Positions 43,455-52,257 of a DNA stretch of 64,000 bases are shown in pieces. Under the pieces are notes generated by a model. The model ran no database searches and was not told the DNA's origin. It saw only the letters and a list, made by a program, of their open reading frames with translations. A program made the translations under genes and the position numbers. Every line of letters starts with the position of its first letter. Position 1 is the stretch's first letter. The stretch is from CAYTPI01 sp964439625 (GTDB lineage Bacteria > Chloroflexota > Anaerolineae > Aggregatilineales > UBA3940), in the NCBI GenBank assembly GCA_964439625.1, contig CAYTPI010000012.1:62001-126000 (forward strand). Reading direction: 5' to 3'.

Positions 43455-45308
43455 GTGATACTTGGCAACTTGATGAACCAAGATAAGTACGACCGTCAAT
43501 ATAGCGATGCGTACTTATATAAACGCATTTGGAGCTATTTCTCGAAGAATCGCCAACTGATTTGGGGTATTCTGGGCGGTGGGCTGTTTGTTTCTATTGC
43601 CCTGGCGATTGTGCCTGTGCTAACCGCTGAAGTTGTCGATGAGCTGGAAACATCACGCAGCTTGCAAACACTGTATCTGCTAGCCGGTGCGGTCTTGCTG
43701 ACAGGTGTTGTGCGCTATGGCATCAACTGGGCACGCCGTCGGTGGACGGTTCGCCTGATCGGCACGGCTGTTGCGGAACTCCGTCAGGATGGGCAGCAGG
43801 CGGCGCTCGAGCGCGACATGGCCTTCTACGACCTCAATAAGAGCGGCAAAATTCTATCGAGGATTACGAACGACACCGAAGATTTCGCCAACGCCATGCT
43901 GCTTGGAACCGATATCGTTGTGCAGTTGGTGCAAGTATTCATCCTGATTGGAGTGCTGTTCTCACGGAACGTGTTACTTTCTGTGATTGTCCTGGCATCC
44001 ATGCCTTTGTTGATCGCTGCAACCTTTGGTTTCCGGACACTAGCTCGCCGCGTGATGCGTCAAGCCGCCCATGTTCTGGGGGATGTCAACGACAATATTC
44101 AAGAAACGGTATCTGGCATTAGTGTGGCAAAGAACTTCCGTCAGGAAGCCAGCATCTATAACGAGTTTTCTGAAGTGAACAACCAGTCTTATCGGGTGAA
44201 CCTGCGGCGCGGGGCGGTTGTATCAATGGTATTCCCGACTCTCAATTTTATAGCTGGCTGTGTTTCAGCGACTGTGTTGTACATCGGCGCGACATTCGTC
44301 TTGAACGATGTGATCCGGCTAGGTGACTGGTACCTGTTCATTCAAAGTGTCGATGCCTTCTGGTTCCCGTTTATTCAGATTTCCGCGTTTTGGTCACAGT
44401 TTCAACAAGCGATGGCAGCTTCTGAGCGTTTGTTTAGCTTAATTGATGCAGAGAACACCATTCAGCAGACGGGGAACGTTCAAGCAGAAAACGTCAACGG
44501 GCTGATCGAGTTTAAGAATGTGTCATTTGCTTACGAAGAAGATGGGGAAAAAGTCCTCGATGATTTCAATTTGCGGATCGAGGAAGGTGAGAGTATCGCG
44601 TTTGTAGGCCATACTGGGGCTGGTAAGAGCAGCATTGTCCGGCTCATTATGCGCTTCTATGAATTTCAAGCTGGTACGTTGACGGTCGATGGGCATGATA
44701 TTCGCAGCTTTGACTTGCAAAGCTACCGCAGCCGGCTTGGCTACATTCCCCAGCGGCCCTTTTTGTTTAGCGGTACGGTCTCTGAAAATATCCGTTACAG
44801 TGCTCCAAATGCTTCATTGGATGTGATCAATGAGTTGGCATACAGTGTGGGTGATGGCGAATGGCTCGACACCTTGCCCGATGGCTTACAGACAGACGTC
44901 GGTGAGCGCGGCTCGTCACTCTCGATGGGGCAGCGCCAGTTGGTTTCATTGATGCGCGTGCTGCTGCAAAAACCAGCCATCTTTATTCTGGATGAAGCCA
45001 CCGCTAGCGTTGATCCCTTTACCGAAGTTCAGATTCAACATGCGCTTGAACTCATCCTGAAGCACAGCACCTCGATCCTAATTGCGCATCGTTTGTCAAC
45101 GGTTCAGTCCGCCGACCGGATTGTTGTTCTCTCCAGTGGGACGATCATTGAAGAAGGTTCCCATGATCAGCTGCTTAAGCTCAACCAAACGTACAGTGAA
45201 CTGTACAATACGTACTTCAGGCATCAATCATTGAGCTATGTAGAAAACGCGCAAAATATGTTCAATGCGCCTGAAGCACGACGAACACAGTTTGTTCCGC
45301 GAAATTAG
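43455..45308 (+). CDS. ABC exporter half, catalytic-site subunit of a heterodimer
   Basis: 617 residues from GTG 43455, with GAGG about 9 bases upstream (ATG 43473 is an alternative). Six membrane helices followed by a nucleotide-binding domain with Walker A GHTGAGKSS, signature LSMGQRQLV, Walker B FILDEATASVD with catalytic Glu and H-loop LIAHRLS. The C-terminal ~35 residues (QSLSYVENAQNMFNAPEA) are an extra tail. Pairs with the upstream half. A weak terminator-like hairpin follows. Confidence 0.93.
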   Translation: MILGNLMNQDKYDRQYSDAYLYKRIWSYFSKNRQLIWGILGGGLFVSIALAIVPVLTAEVVDELETSRSLQTLYLLAGAVLLTGVVRYGINWARRRWTVRLIGTAVAELRQDGQQAALERDMAFYDLNKSGKILSRITNDTEDFANAMLLGTDIVVQLVQVFILIGVLFSRNVLLSVIVLASMPLLIAATFGFRTLARRVMRQAAHVLGDVNDNIQETVSGISVAKNFRQEASIYNEFSEVNNQSYRVNLRRGAVVSMVFPTLNFIAGCVSATVLYIGATFVLNDVIRLGDWYLFIQSVDAFWFPFIQISAFWSQFQQAMAASERLFSLIDAENTIQQTGNVQAENVNGLIEFKNVSFAYEEDGEKVLDDFNLRIEEGESIAFVGHTGAGKSSIVRLIMRFYEFQAGTLTVDGHDIRSFDLQSYRSRLGYIPQRPFLFSGTVSENIRYSAPNASLDVINELAYSVGDGEWLDTLPDGLQTDVGERGSSLSMGQRQLVSLMRVLLQKPAIFILDEATASVDPFTEVQIQHALELILKHSTSILIAHRLSTVQSADRIVVLSSGTIIEEGSHDQLLKLNQTYSELYNTYFRHQSLSYVENAQNMFNAPEARRTQFVPRN

Positions 45309-45337
45309 ACAGACTTGAGTTTGACCACAATTTGGCA

Positions 45338-45354
45338 GAAGACGGCGTCTTTTA
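45338..45354 (+). terminator. Weak terminator after the ABC operon
   Basis: GAAGAC and GTCTTT (one G:T pair) form a 6-base stem with loop GGC, followed by T residues. Confidence 0.35.
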
Positions 45355-45389
45355 CCAAATATATTTTTGATTTGCATCCACCTTTTGAC

Positions 45390-45409
45390 TGATTATTGAC
45401 CAATAATCA
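45390..45409. promoter_or_regulatory. Perfect 9-base inverted repeat, candidate operator
   Basis: TGATTATTG and CAATAATCA are separated by AC, giving a 20-base dyad about 500 bases upstream of the FGGY kinase start. Its length and 2-base centre fit a dimeric regulator site. Confidence 0.35.
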
Positions 45410-45905
45410 ATATTTTCACAATGGTGAATTGATCAAGTTTAGAATATGTATTCCTAACGTTAATTTGAGGGTACGCTGTTATTAAGTATAAGCTTCAGTC
45501 TGTATGAGATTACGTAAACAGTCATCAGCACAAAATAAGTTCTTTTGAGCTTGTTCTTTTCTTTCTACTCTACCCAAAGCTCAACGCGCTGTTCAAACTT
45601 TGCGCTGTTTTCTTATGAAAATATTAGCGGTATCTTCAGGTTGAATTTAATGTCAGGCGCGTTGTACACTATACAATATAAAATTTTAATACTTGTACTA
45701 ATAGATTGCTGTAACTGCTCTCCTGCTAACTTATCTGTGAGTATGCTTAGGTTTTAGCTTGAGTACGTATGTTTCTTTCATAGTCTTACAAAGTATTACT
45801 ATTGATGAAATATGTGGTTTAATTACAGTATGAGTTTAGGCTAATGTAGTTGTCTTCCAGCTACTCGGTGAGCAAAATAGAATATCACTACGGAGTAAAC
45901 ATTTA

Positions 45906-47354
45906 ATGAGTCAGGAGTGTTCAGTTGTAGCCGTTAACATCGGCGCAACTTCAGGTGACGTCGCCTTGGTTACTTTTTCAGACGATCAAGTGCGCATTAG
46001 TCACCAACAACAAATTAACGTCTATACGGTTGAAGCTTATCGTCGTACCTTCTGGAATGCGTTACGGAGTTACTCAGAAATTCAAGAGGCGATTACGAAT
46101 ATCTTATCGGCTGACGACGGAGCACCTCCTGACAGCATCGCTGTATCAGGACATATCGGTGATACGCTCGTGCTGGTCGATACAAAAGGTCATGTGCTTG
46201 GCTTACCAGCCTGTTATGATCCAGATCGGCATACAACCCTAACCTATATTAGGCACACTTATCCGGATACATACCGAAGCCGCTTAGCCGGCTTCAATAC
46301 GAAAGCACCTAATCTATACGAGCAGCTTATCGAAATGAAGGTTGCAGCTGACCCGCGCCTTGAGGTCGCTGAAACGTTGATCAGTTTGCCAGATTTATAC
46401 CTATACTGGCTAAGCGGCAATACTGTAGCCGAAGTGACTGGGGCAAGCAATACTTTTCTCTATGATATGGTGACGCAAGATTGGGCACGCGAGTTGGTGG
46501 CCCGGCAGGGTATCCCGGAGCATATACTGCCCTCGATTGTACAGCCTGGCACACTACTAGGACGCTACCGTGGTATGAAGATACTTGCGACGGCCTCCAG
46601 CGAAGTTGCCGCTTCGGTCGCGGCTATCCCTAATGAGACAGATGACTTTGCGTATCTGGTAGCAGGTAACTACACAGTGGTTGGTGTCCTTATGGATGAA
46701 TTGGCAGCCACGCGCGCCCGGAATAGCAGTGGCTTCAACCATCAGATAGCGACGGATGGTCGCTTGCTCCTGAGCAAACAGGTTGATGGTTTGCACTTTA
46801 TCTACAAAGTATTAACCGATGCGGGCATCTTAAATGACGAGACAAACATGGATGATCTATTAGAGCAAGCCGAAGCAGTCGTCCTGCTTCAGCGATTGGT
46901 GCCGCCAGCGGCTTTCAGCGAGTATGGGGAGGTTGGGTTTGCGGCAGTTGAAGCGGCCTATTCAAATGCGGGGCAACCAACACCTGTAACAGATGGTGAA
47001 GTCCTGCGCTCGTTGTTAGAAAGCCTGGCACTGTCGCTTGCTGATGCGGTAGCACTGGCGCAAAAAACATCGAAGAAACCCGTAGAAGTGCTTCACTTAG
47101 TTGGTGAAGCGGCTCAGTTTGAGATTCTTGGGCAGTTCATCGCAGACGCTGCTGGTTTGCCGGTAGTGGTTGGGCCGGTATCTGCGGCGTTGTGGGGCAA
47201 TGCAGCCGTTCAAATGGCAATGCTGAGCGATGAAGAATGTAATGGCTACTCGCGTGAAATTATGATGCGCTCCATCGAGACCGTTCGCTTTGAGCCGCAA
47301 AACATTGATGCTTGGAATGACGCCCGCGCTGGGCGCTTTACAGATTTGGCTTAA
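45906..47354 (+). CDS. FGGY-family carbohydrate kinase, rhamnulokinase-like
   Basis: 482 residues from ATG 45906. The first ATPase strand VAVNIGATSGDVALVTF is a variant of the family start. Residues 150-220 (LISLPDLYLYWLSGNTVAEVTG, PSIVQPGTLLGRY) match rhamnulokinase, and later HLVGEAAQFEILGQFIADA and GPVSAALWGNAAVQ match the GGGxxxxxL adenine-binding region, here altered to VGEAAQ. These changes suggest a diverged sugar or sugar-like kinase; the substrate is unknown. Monocistronic, with a good terminator downstream. Confidence 0.85.
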   Translation: MSQECSVVAVNIGATSGDVALVTFSDDQVRISHQQQINVYTVEAYRRTFWNALRSYSEIQEAITNILSADDGAPPDSIAVSGHIGDTLVLVDTKGHVLGLPACYDPDRHTTLTYIRHTYPDTYRSRLAGFNTKAPNLYEQLIEMKVAADPRLEVAETLISLPDLYLYWLSGNTVAEVTGASNTFLYDMVTQDWARELVARQGIPEHILPSIVQPGTLLGRYRGMKILATASSEVAASVAAIPNETDDFAYLVAGNYTVVGVLMDELAATRARNSSGFNHQIATDGRLLLSKQVDGLHFIYKVLTDAGILNDETNMDDLLEQAEAVVLLQRLVPPAAFSEYGEVGFAAVEAAYSNAGQPTPVTDGEVLRSLLESLALSLADAVALAQKTSKKPVEVLHLVGEAAQFEILGQFIADAAGLPVVVGPVSAALWGNAAVQMAMLSDEECNGYSREIMMRSIETVRFEPQNIDAWNDARAGRFTDLA

Positions 47355-47385
47355 GCCAGATTCAGTGGTGTTAAACAGTAAGTGA

Positions 47386-47416
47386 GGCCCGGCACAACCG
47401 GGCCTTTTGCCTTTTG
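47386..47416 (+). terminator. Rho-independent terminator of the FGGY kinase gene
   Basis: GGCCCGG (47386-47392) and CCGGGCC (47398-47404) form a perfect 7-base stem with a 5-base loop, followed by TTTTGCCTTTTG. Confidence 0.8.
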
Positions 47417-47421
47417 TTTCA

Positions 47422-48267
47422 TTAGGGGTTGATTGCGACAAGTTCCACGTCAAAGATTAGGGTAGCACCGGGCGGAATGACATTACCCGCGCCACGGTCA
47501 CCATAGCCAAGTTCCGGCGGAATGGTCAGGGTGGCTTTCTCGCCGACAGACATTAGCGCGATGCCTTCGTCCCAACCTTGGATCACTTGCCCTTGACCGA
47601 GCGTAAACTGGAATGGCTCACCGCGATCATATGAACTGTCGAAGACGGTACCGTCGGTTAGTGTGCCTGTGTAATGGACAGATACGATGTCACCAGATGC
47701 TGGCATTTCGCCGTTACCGGCCTCAATTTGTGTATAACCTAACCCTGAGTCGGTTACGGTTGTATTTTCATCATTCACGATTTCAATCTCCTCTTGTTGT
47801 TGGTTTGCTTCTTCGACAGACTGGACATTGACCAACTCCACCCGAAAAATCAGAGTAGCGCCAGGGGGAATGTCTTCGCCTGCGCCTTGATCACCATAGC
47901 CAAGTTCCGGCGGGATGGTCAGAATGGCCTCGCCGCCCTCGCGCATCAGGGCGATGCCCTCATCCCAGCCTTGAATCACTTGCCCCTGACCGAGCACAAA
48001 TTCAAAGGGTGTGCCGCGATTGTAGGAACTATCGAATACTAGACCGTCTTCGAGGGTGCCCGTGTAATGCACCTGAACGACATCGCCTGGTTCTGCCATG
48101 GGGCCGTCGCCTGCAACCAACTCGGTATATTGCAACCCGGAGTCTGTGATTGTTGTATCACTATCTTCGGATGCTGGGATGTCCTCACTGGTTTCCTCGG
48201 GTGCTGCGCTGCCACAGGCGACCAAGGCCAGCCCTGCTACAATGACGAGCCATGCAAATTTCTTCAC
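47422..48267 (-). CDS. FKBP-type peptidyl-prolyl isomerase lipoprotein with two FKBP domains
   Basis: 281 residues. Signal peptide and lipobox VAGLALVACGSAAP. Two FKBP domains follow, each with VVQVHYTGTLEDG / IVSVHYTGTLTDG, FDSSYNRGTPFEF / FDSSYDRGEPFQF, QGWDEGIALM and LTIPPELGYGD. They are very similar at DNA level, so an internal duplication occurred. Active-site aromatics (Y, F, W) are kept in both. Anchored on the outer face, it should speed folding of exported proteins. Convergent with the kinase gene. Confidence 0.94.
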   Translation of the reverse strand: MKKFAWLVIVAGLALVACGSAAPEETSEDIPASEDSDTTITDSGLQYTELVAGDGPMAEPGDVVQVHYTGTLEDGLVFDSSYNRGTPFEFVLGQGQVIQGWDEGIALMREGGEAILTIPPELGYGDQGAGEDIPPGATLIFRVELVNVQSVEEANQQQEEIEIVNDENTTVTDSGLGYTQIEAGNGEMPASGDIVSVHYTGTLTDGTVFDSSYDRGEPFQFTLGQGQVIQGWDEGIALMSVGEKATLTIPPELGYGDRGAGNVIPPGATLIFDVELVAINP

Positions 48268-48356
48268 GTTTTTTGCCTTTACTAACTACTGAATGATTGT
48301 GCGTCTCGGCCTATGACTGGCTGCACGCACAAATGTTAAGTGTACATGCAGCCGCG

Positions 48357-49328
48357 CTAGAATTCACTGTTCATGGTGGCAATGACTTCAGCAAGGCGCT
48401 CGGAGAGCCGGTCACGACCGGCAAGGCTGAGGTGAATGCCATCCCCAATAAGGGTGCCATCCGGGTTTTGCTCAAAGTAATCTTCTAAGATCGGTGTGAA
48501 TTGCGTTGATTGATACTGTGCCGCCTGAAAGTCTTCGAGGGTCAAAGTATCTAATACATACGGTGACGGCATATCGTCGAAGAAGCCTCGGATATCGATG
48601 CAGTGCACCTGTTCGATAGCGGTATAGCGATCTGCACACGCCTCAGCCAGCGCGGCATTGAAGGCATCCAACCGCTCTTGGTATAACCCACGACCATTAT
48701 TATCCGCCGTGAAGGCAGCCCGATCTGTGTCGTAGAAGTTCAGCACTAAAATGCGCCCTGCTGGTGATGAACGGGCGATGTCATTCAGCAAAAATTCTAG
48801 GTTCTCGACGTAATCAGCTGGGCGCGACAGGTTTACGGCTACATCAGGGTAAAAAGGGGTGACAATTGTAAATTTACAACGATCCCCCATTAAGTCAGTC
48901 AGGGCGCCGCTTTCAAGGTAATTGGATGAGGCAATCGTGACACCGGCTGCACTCACACTATGATCGCGGATGTCGAGGTAATCAAGCCCGTTGTTGTCTA
49001 GGTGTACGCGCAGTGGTTCACGCAGCGGGGTGATGTAGGTAATGGCGATTTGCTCGGTATCCGGACGCTGCATGGTCACATGCCCAAAGCCGTTGCTATC
49101 ACTGGCAATATTGACGCATAGGTTGTAGTTGCGCTGGTCTTCTGGCAGTGGTGTTGCTGCCTCAATCGTTTCGACTTCGGCGATTGGAAAGGGTGTCGCC
49201 GTGATTGCTGCTGTTGCGGTGGCGGTTGGTTCTGGGGTGGCGGCTGGCGTCTCGCTGCGGCCTTCCGCCGAACGGCAAGCCGCCAGGAGTAGAAATGCAA
49301 GACTGACCCACGAGATTAGTCCGCGCAT
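48357..49328 (-). CDS. SGNH/GDSL-type hydrolase lipoprotein
   Basis: 323 residues from ATG 49328 (a TTG at 49340 with a better-spaced GGAAGG would add four). Lipobox SLAFLLLAACRSA. Near the front, NIASDSNGFGHVTM may hold the Ser; VLNFYDTDRAAF and the C-terminal DGIHLSLAGRDRL (catalytic Asp and His) fit the SGNH fold. Such enzymes hydrolyse or transfer O-acyl groups. It directly follows another SGNH-like gene (overlap 13 bases) and is close to an MBOAT acyltransferase. Confidence 0.82.
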   Translation of the reverse strand: MRGLISWVSLAFLLLAACRSAEGRSETPAATPEPTATATAAITATPFPIAEVETIEAATPLPEDQRNYNLCVNIASDSNGFGHVTMQRPDTEQIAITYITPLREPLRVHLDNNGLDYLDIRDHSVSAAGVTIASSNYLESGALTDLMGDRCKFTIVTPFYPDVAVNLSRPADYVENLEFLLNDIARSSPAGRILVLNFYDTDRAAFTADNNGRGLYQERLDAFNAALAEACADRYTAIEQVHCIDIRGFFDDMPSPYVLDTLTLEDFQAAQYQSTQFTPILEDYFEQNPDGTLIGDGIHLSLAGRDRLSERLAEVIATMNSEF

Positions 49329-50482
49329 TGAGATTGCCAACTACCTTCCTCAACCAGAATCGTTTCCAGTTCGGCGGCGAGTATACCATACCCCGATCGA
49401 TCTGCATGTAACGGGGTATCAGTGTAGTTGTCTACTGGGATGCTGTTCCATGTGTCAGCAAAGGCGATATCGTTGTCTGCTGTGTAGGTTGTCAGCGTTT
49501 GCCGGTAGTCATCATAAAGCGCGCGACTGTAGAGGCTGTTGTAGTTTGTTGAACTGAACGCACCGCGCTCTCCAACCATGATCGGTCGGTTGACCAGCAG
49601 CAGATCAACATCTTCGCTCAATGCCAGTTGGCAACCAACCGTCAAAAAGGCCCACGTTTCGTTGGGCATTTCACGAAAGCCAGGGTGCTCGCTGGTATAG
49701 CGGGGTGCTTCGGGGACATCCGTCAGGCCAATCCGCACATCGGTCTGAGCGTAGCTGGGTTCAACAAAGGGATAGAGCAGTGTGTTGACCCACACCGGCA
49801 GCAAATCCTGATGCTGGACAGCAAAGGCCTGCTCCAGTTCGCTGGGCTGGTCCAATAGAGCGGGTGCCTTCTGCTCGAACCAAGGGTCGAGGGCCGGGTA
49901 GCTATCGACAAGCGCACGTAGTCGATCTTCATTGATGTTAAAGAACACCCGGTTGGCTCCGAGCAACGCATCGCTGTCATCGAGCGAGGCCGCCGTCACA
50001 AACCAGATGATCAGGTCAGGTTGATTGGGCAGGTCGAGCAGCGCATCCATCAGAACGACATCGCGGGCAACGCTGGGCTGGGGGTAGGCTAGGTTGTACG
50101 CCTCGACTTGTCGCCCATTGATGCTGATTTCGCGCTCGCTCAACTGAGTGCTGAGCGTTTCGGCATCGGTCAGACCCCAGCCCGCAATCCCCGATTCGCC
50201 AAGGAGGGCCACCCTGAACTGATCGTCAGAGGCTGGTTCAACGCTGAAGCGATGCGTGGCAAGTTGAGCTTCCGCGTGTAACTGTCCGTTGGCAAGGTCA
50301 CTGGGGTAGATCAACCGCTCACGCCCGCCAAATAAGGGCCATGGGTTCAGTTGGACAAGCTGGCGTGCTGGGTCAATCCCAGCTGCCAACAGCCCAATGT
50401 TGAACAGCAGAGCTAAGGCGACGCCCTTTGCAAGAACGCGCAGCATACTGGTCGTTGTGTCGAATGGGGGAGCGTTAAACAT
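49316..50482 (-). CDS. Membrane-anchored SGNH-like protein
   Basis: 388 residues. Front hydrophobic segment (VLAKGVALALLFNIGLLAAG) as anchor. Soluble part has FRVALLGESGIAGWGL (GESG in place of GDS), LIIWFVTAASLDD and the end TPLHADRSGYGILAAE with the Asp-His pair seen in SGNH enzymes. This is similar to AlgX/DltD-like proteins that transfer acetyl groups across the membrane after an MBOAT partner. MBOAT gene lies just beyond a single receiver gene on the other strand. Confidence 0.78.
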   Translation of the reverse strand: MFNAPPFDTTTSMLRVLAKGVALALLFNIGLLAAGIDPARQLVQLNPWPLFGGRERLIYPSDLANGQLHAEAQLATHRFSVEPASDDQFRVALLGESGIAGWGLTDAETLSTQLSEREISINGRQVEAYNLAYPQPSVARDVVLMDALLDLPNQPDLIIWFVTAASLDDSDALLGANRVFFNINEDRLRALVDSYPALDPWFEQKAPALLDQPSELEQAFAVQHQDLLPVWVNTLLYPFVEPSYAQTDVRIGLTDVPEAPRYTSEHPGFREMPNETWAFLTVGCQLALSEDVDLLLVNRPIMVGERGAFSSTNYNSLYSRALYDDYRQTLTTYTADNDIAFADTWNSIPVDNYTDTPLHADRSGYGILAAELETILVEEGSWQSQCAD

Positions 50483-50619
50483 TAGGGTTATCTGTCGTCT
50501 TTACAAAGTGTTGCAATATAATTCTTAATTGTGGTGATGCGGCAGATTGATCATACATTTAAGTAGCTTGTATGCCTTCGTCTTTTACGTACCACTTTAG
50601 GTCAAGGAGCTAGTAGAGC

Positions 50620-50991
50620 ATGGCAACCATTCTTATTATCGAAGATGACCTTGATGCCCGTCAGTTGGTTGGACATACCCTAACTGCCCTTGGTCATCGC
50701 GCCCTCTTTGCTGAATCAGTTGCAGTCGGCTTTGAAAAATTGGCCCAAGAAGCCATCGACCTGATTGTATTGGATATTCTCATGCCAATTGAGTCCGGGT
50801 TGGATTATCTTGAAAGGGCCCAGCAAGACCCATCCCTAGCGAATATTCCCGTTGTTGTCTTAACCGCTCATGATCAGTTTCGCTCCCAGGACGATCTGAC
50901 TGACTTTCCTAACGTTGAACGAGTCTTTCTTAAACCGCTTGGCGTCCGCGATCTACAAGATTACGTCTCTGAACGGTTTCCTAGCTCATAG
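50620..50991 (+). CDS. Stand-alone receiver-domain protein (CheY-like)
   Basis: 123 residues. ILIIEDDLDARQLV supplies the acidic pair; LIVLDILMPIESG the phospho-acceptor Asp; VVVLTAHD the Thr and RVFLKPLG the Lys. No output domain. It lies on the opposite strand between the SGNH and MBOAT genes and overlaps the end of the MBOAT gene by 6 bases. No histidine kinase is adjacent, so the input is unknown. Confidence 0.92.
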   Translation: MATILIIEDDLDARQLVGHTLTALGHRALFAESVAVGFEKLAQEAIDLIVLDILMPIESGLDYLERAQQDPSLANIPVVVLTAHDQFRSQDDLTDFPNVERVFLKPLGVRDLQDYVSERFPSS

Positions 50992-52182
50992 CCCCAGTAG
51001 CCGCTGGTAAATTATAACGGCTGTCTGAAAGTCAGTCGCAAACCACACCCAGCCCAGCATCACAAAGAAAACTGTCCCGATGGTGCTAAGCGCAATCTTA
51101 ACGCGATCCCATGCTTGGCGCTGATCCGGTTTGGGTGGGCGGTAACTGTAAAACTGGCTGACGAAGAACATCCCCAAGCCGTGCCAAAAACCCCAGACCA
51201 AGAATGCAGGCGTTAGACCGTGCCACAGGCCGACGGTTACCATCGTTGATAGATGGGCTACGAATTGAATTGGCGTCTTGTAGCGGTCGTCTGGGTAGCG
51301 CTTACGCAGCCCACGAGCTATCGGGAAGAAGACATAGTCTCGCAGCCAGAACGACAAGGAAATATGCCAGCGCTGCCAGAAGACCACCAGACTGACCGAC
51401 TGGTAAGGGCGCTCGAAGTTTTCTGGTAGGCGGAGACCCACCAAGCGACCCACCCCAATTGCAATATGCGAATAAGCGGCAAAGTCTGCCAGTAAATAGA
51501 TTGAATAGCCTAGCAGCCACAACCAGGCAATGCCAAGCGGACGGTCGGGGTTGGTGCGCATGTCATAGAAACTGATCAGGTTGAAGATGCTATTGGCGAT
51601 GACAAACTTGGTGAACAGCCCAACGATGATGCGCCACAATCCAATTCGCAGATCGTCCGGCAGTGTGTCTGTGTTGCGCTGTGCTTTGACAGACCCTTTG
51701 ATGCGGTCAATTGGCCCGGCGATCAAGCTGGCGGGGTGGATGGCGAAGATCAGGGTCTCACTAAAGGTGGCCTCGCTGTGCTTACCTTTGTGCGCCTCGA
51801 AGGTCAGGTGGATCAGGCGGAAGGCTAAATAGGAGAAGCCCAGCCAAATACCGCGATCAACCGCCAGCCCTTCGGCATTGCCCCCCGCTGGGAACAGCGA
51901 TAACTTGCTAACCACCAAAAGGGCCACCAACACCACAATCCACCAAGCCCATAGGCGTGTTGCCGCGGCCCGCCAAGAGGCCCATGTCAGAGCGGTGTAA
52001 GCTGGGATGATCGCCAGCAGCAGTGGTTGCCTAGCGATGATCCAGAGGAGGCAGGCTGCCCCCAGCAGAACCAACCCGGTACGCAGCCAACTGGGTGCTT
52101 CGCGGTGGAATACGACGATTAGGCCAATTGAGGCAGCGGCGGTAATAATCCAGAAGGCGACCTGCAATGGGGCAGTGGGCAT
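50986..52182 (-). CDS. MBOAT-family membrane O-acyltransferase
   Basis: 398 residues with about ten membrane helices. The MBOAT hallmark is HLSTMVTVGLWHGLTPAFLV, with the conserved His in GLWHG; FWQRWHISLSFWLRDYVFF is also typical of DltB/AlgI-type proteins. It transfers an acyl group, probably acetyl, across the membrane to a partner. The two SGNH proteins downstream are likely acceptor-side partners, giving an envelope polysaccharide O-acetylation set. Confidence 0.9.
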   Translation of the reverse strand: MPTAPLQVAFWIITAAASIGLIVVFHREAPSWLRTGLVLLGAACLLWIIARQPLLLAIIPAYTALTWASWRAAATRLWAWWIVVLVALLVVSKLSLFPAGGNAEGLAVDRGIWLGFSYLAFRLIHLTFEAHKGKHSEATFSETLIFAIHPASLIAGPIDRIKGSVKAQRNTDTLPDDLRIGLWRIIVGLFTKFVIANSIFNLISFYDMRTNPDRPLGIAWLWLLGYSIYLLADFAAYSHIAIGVGRLVGLRLPENFERPYQSVSLVVFWQRWHISLSFWLRDYVFFPIARGLRKRYPDDRYKTPIQFVAHLSTMVTVGLWHGLTPAFLVWGFWHGLGMFFVSQFYSYRPPKPDQRQAWDRVKIALSTIGTVFFVMLGWVWFATDFQTAVIIYQRLLGL

Positions 52183-52257
52183 AGGCGCTGATGACAGAGT
52201 ATAAGTCAGAGTCGCCCAAGTATACTGGCTGCTGGTGGATGATCAAACAACGGTGTA

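Larger units (their letters stand above)
45309..45905. other. AT-rich intergenic region
   Basis: 597 bases without a convincing protein-coding frame; a 70-codon frame near 45545 is low-complexity and likely spurious. AT content is higher than in the neighbours. It contains a perfect inverted repeat at 45390-45409. Upstream of the FGGY kinase gene, so it probably holds its control region. Confidence 0.6.

Noticed and set aside
45545..45757. Reading frame of 70 codons in the AT-rich gap
   Set aside because: Composition is low-complexity (Ser, Phe, Leu, Cys), no ribosome site, and no domain.
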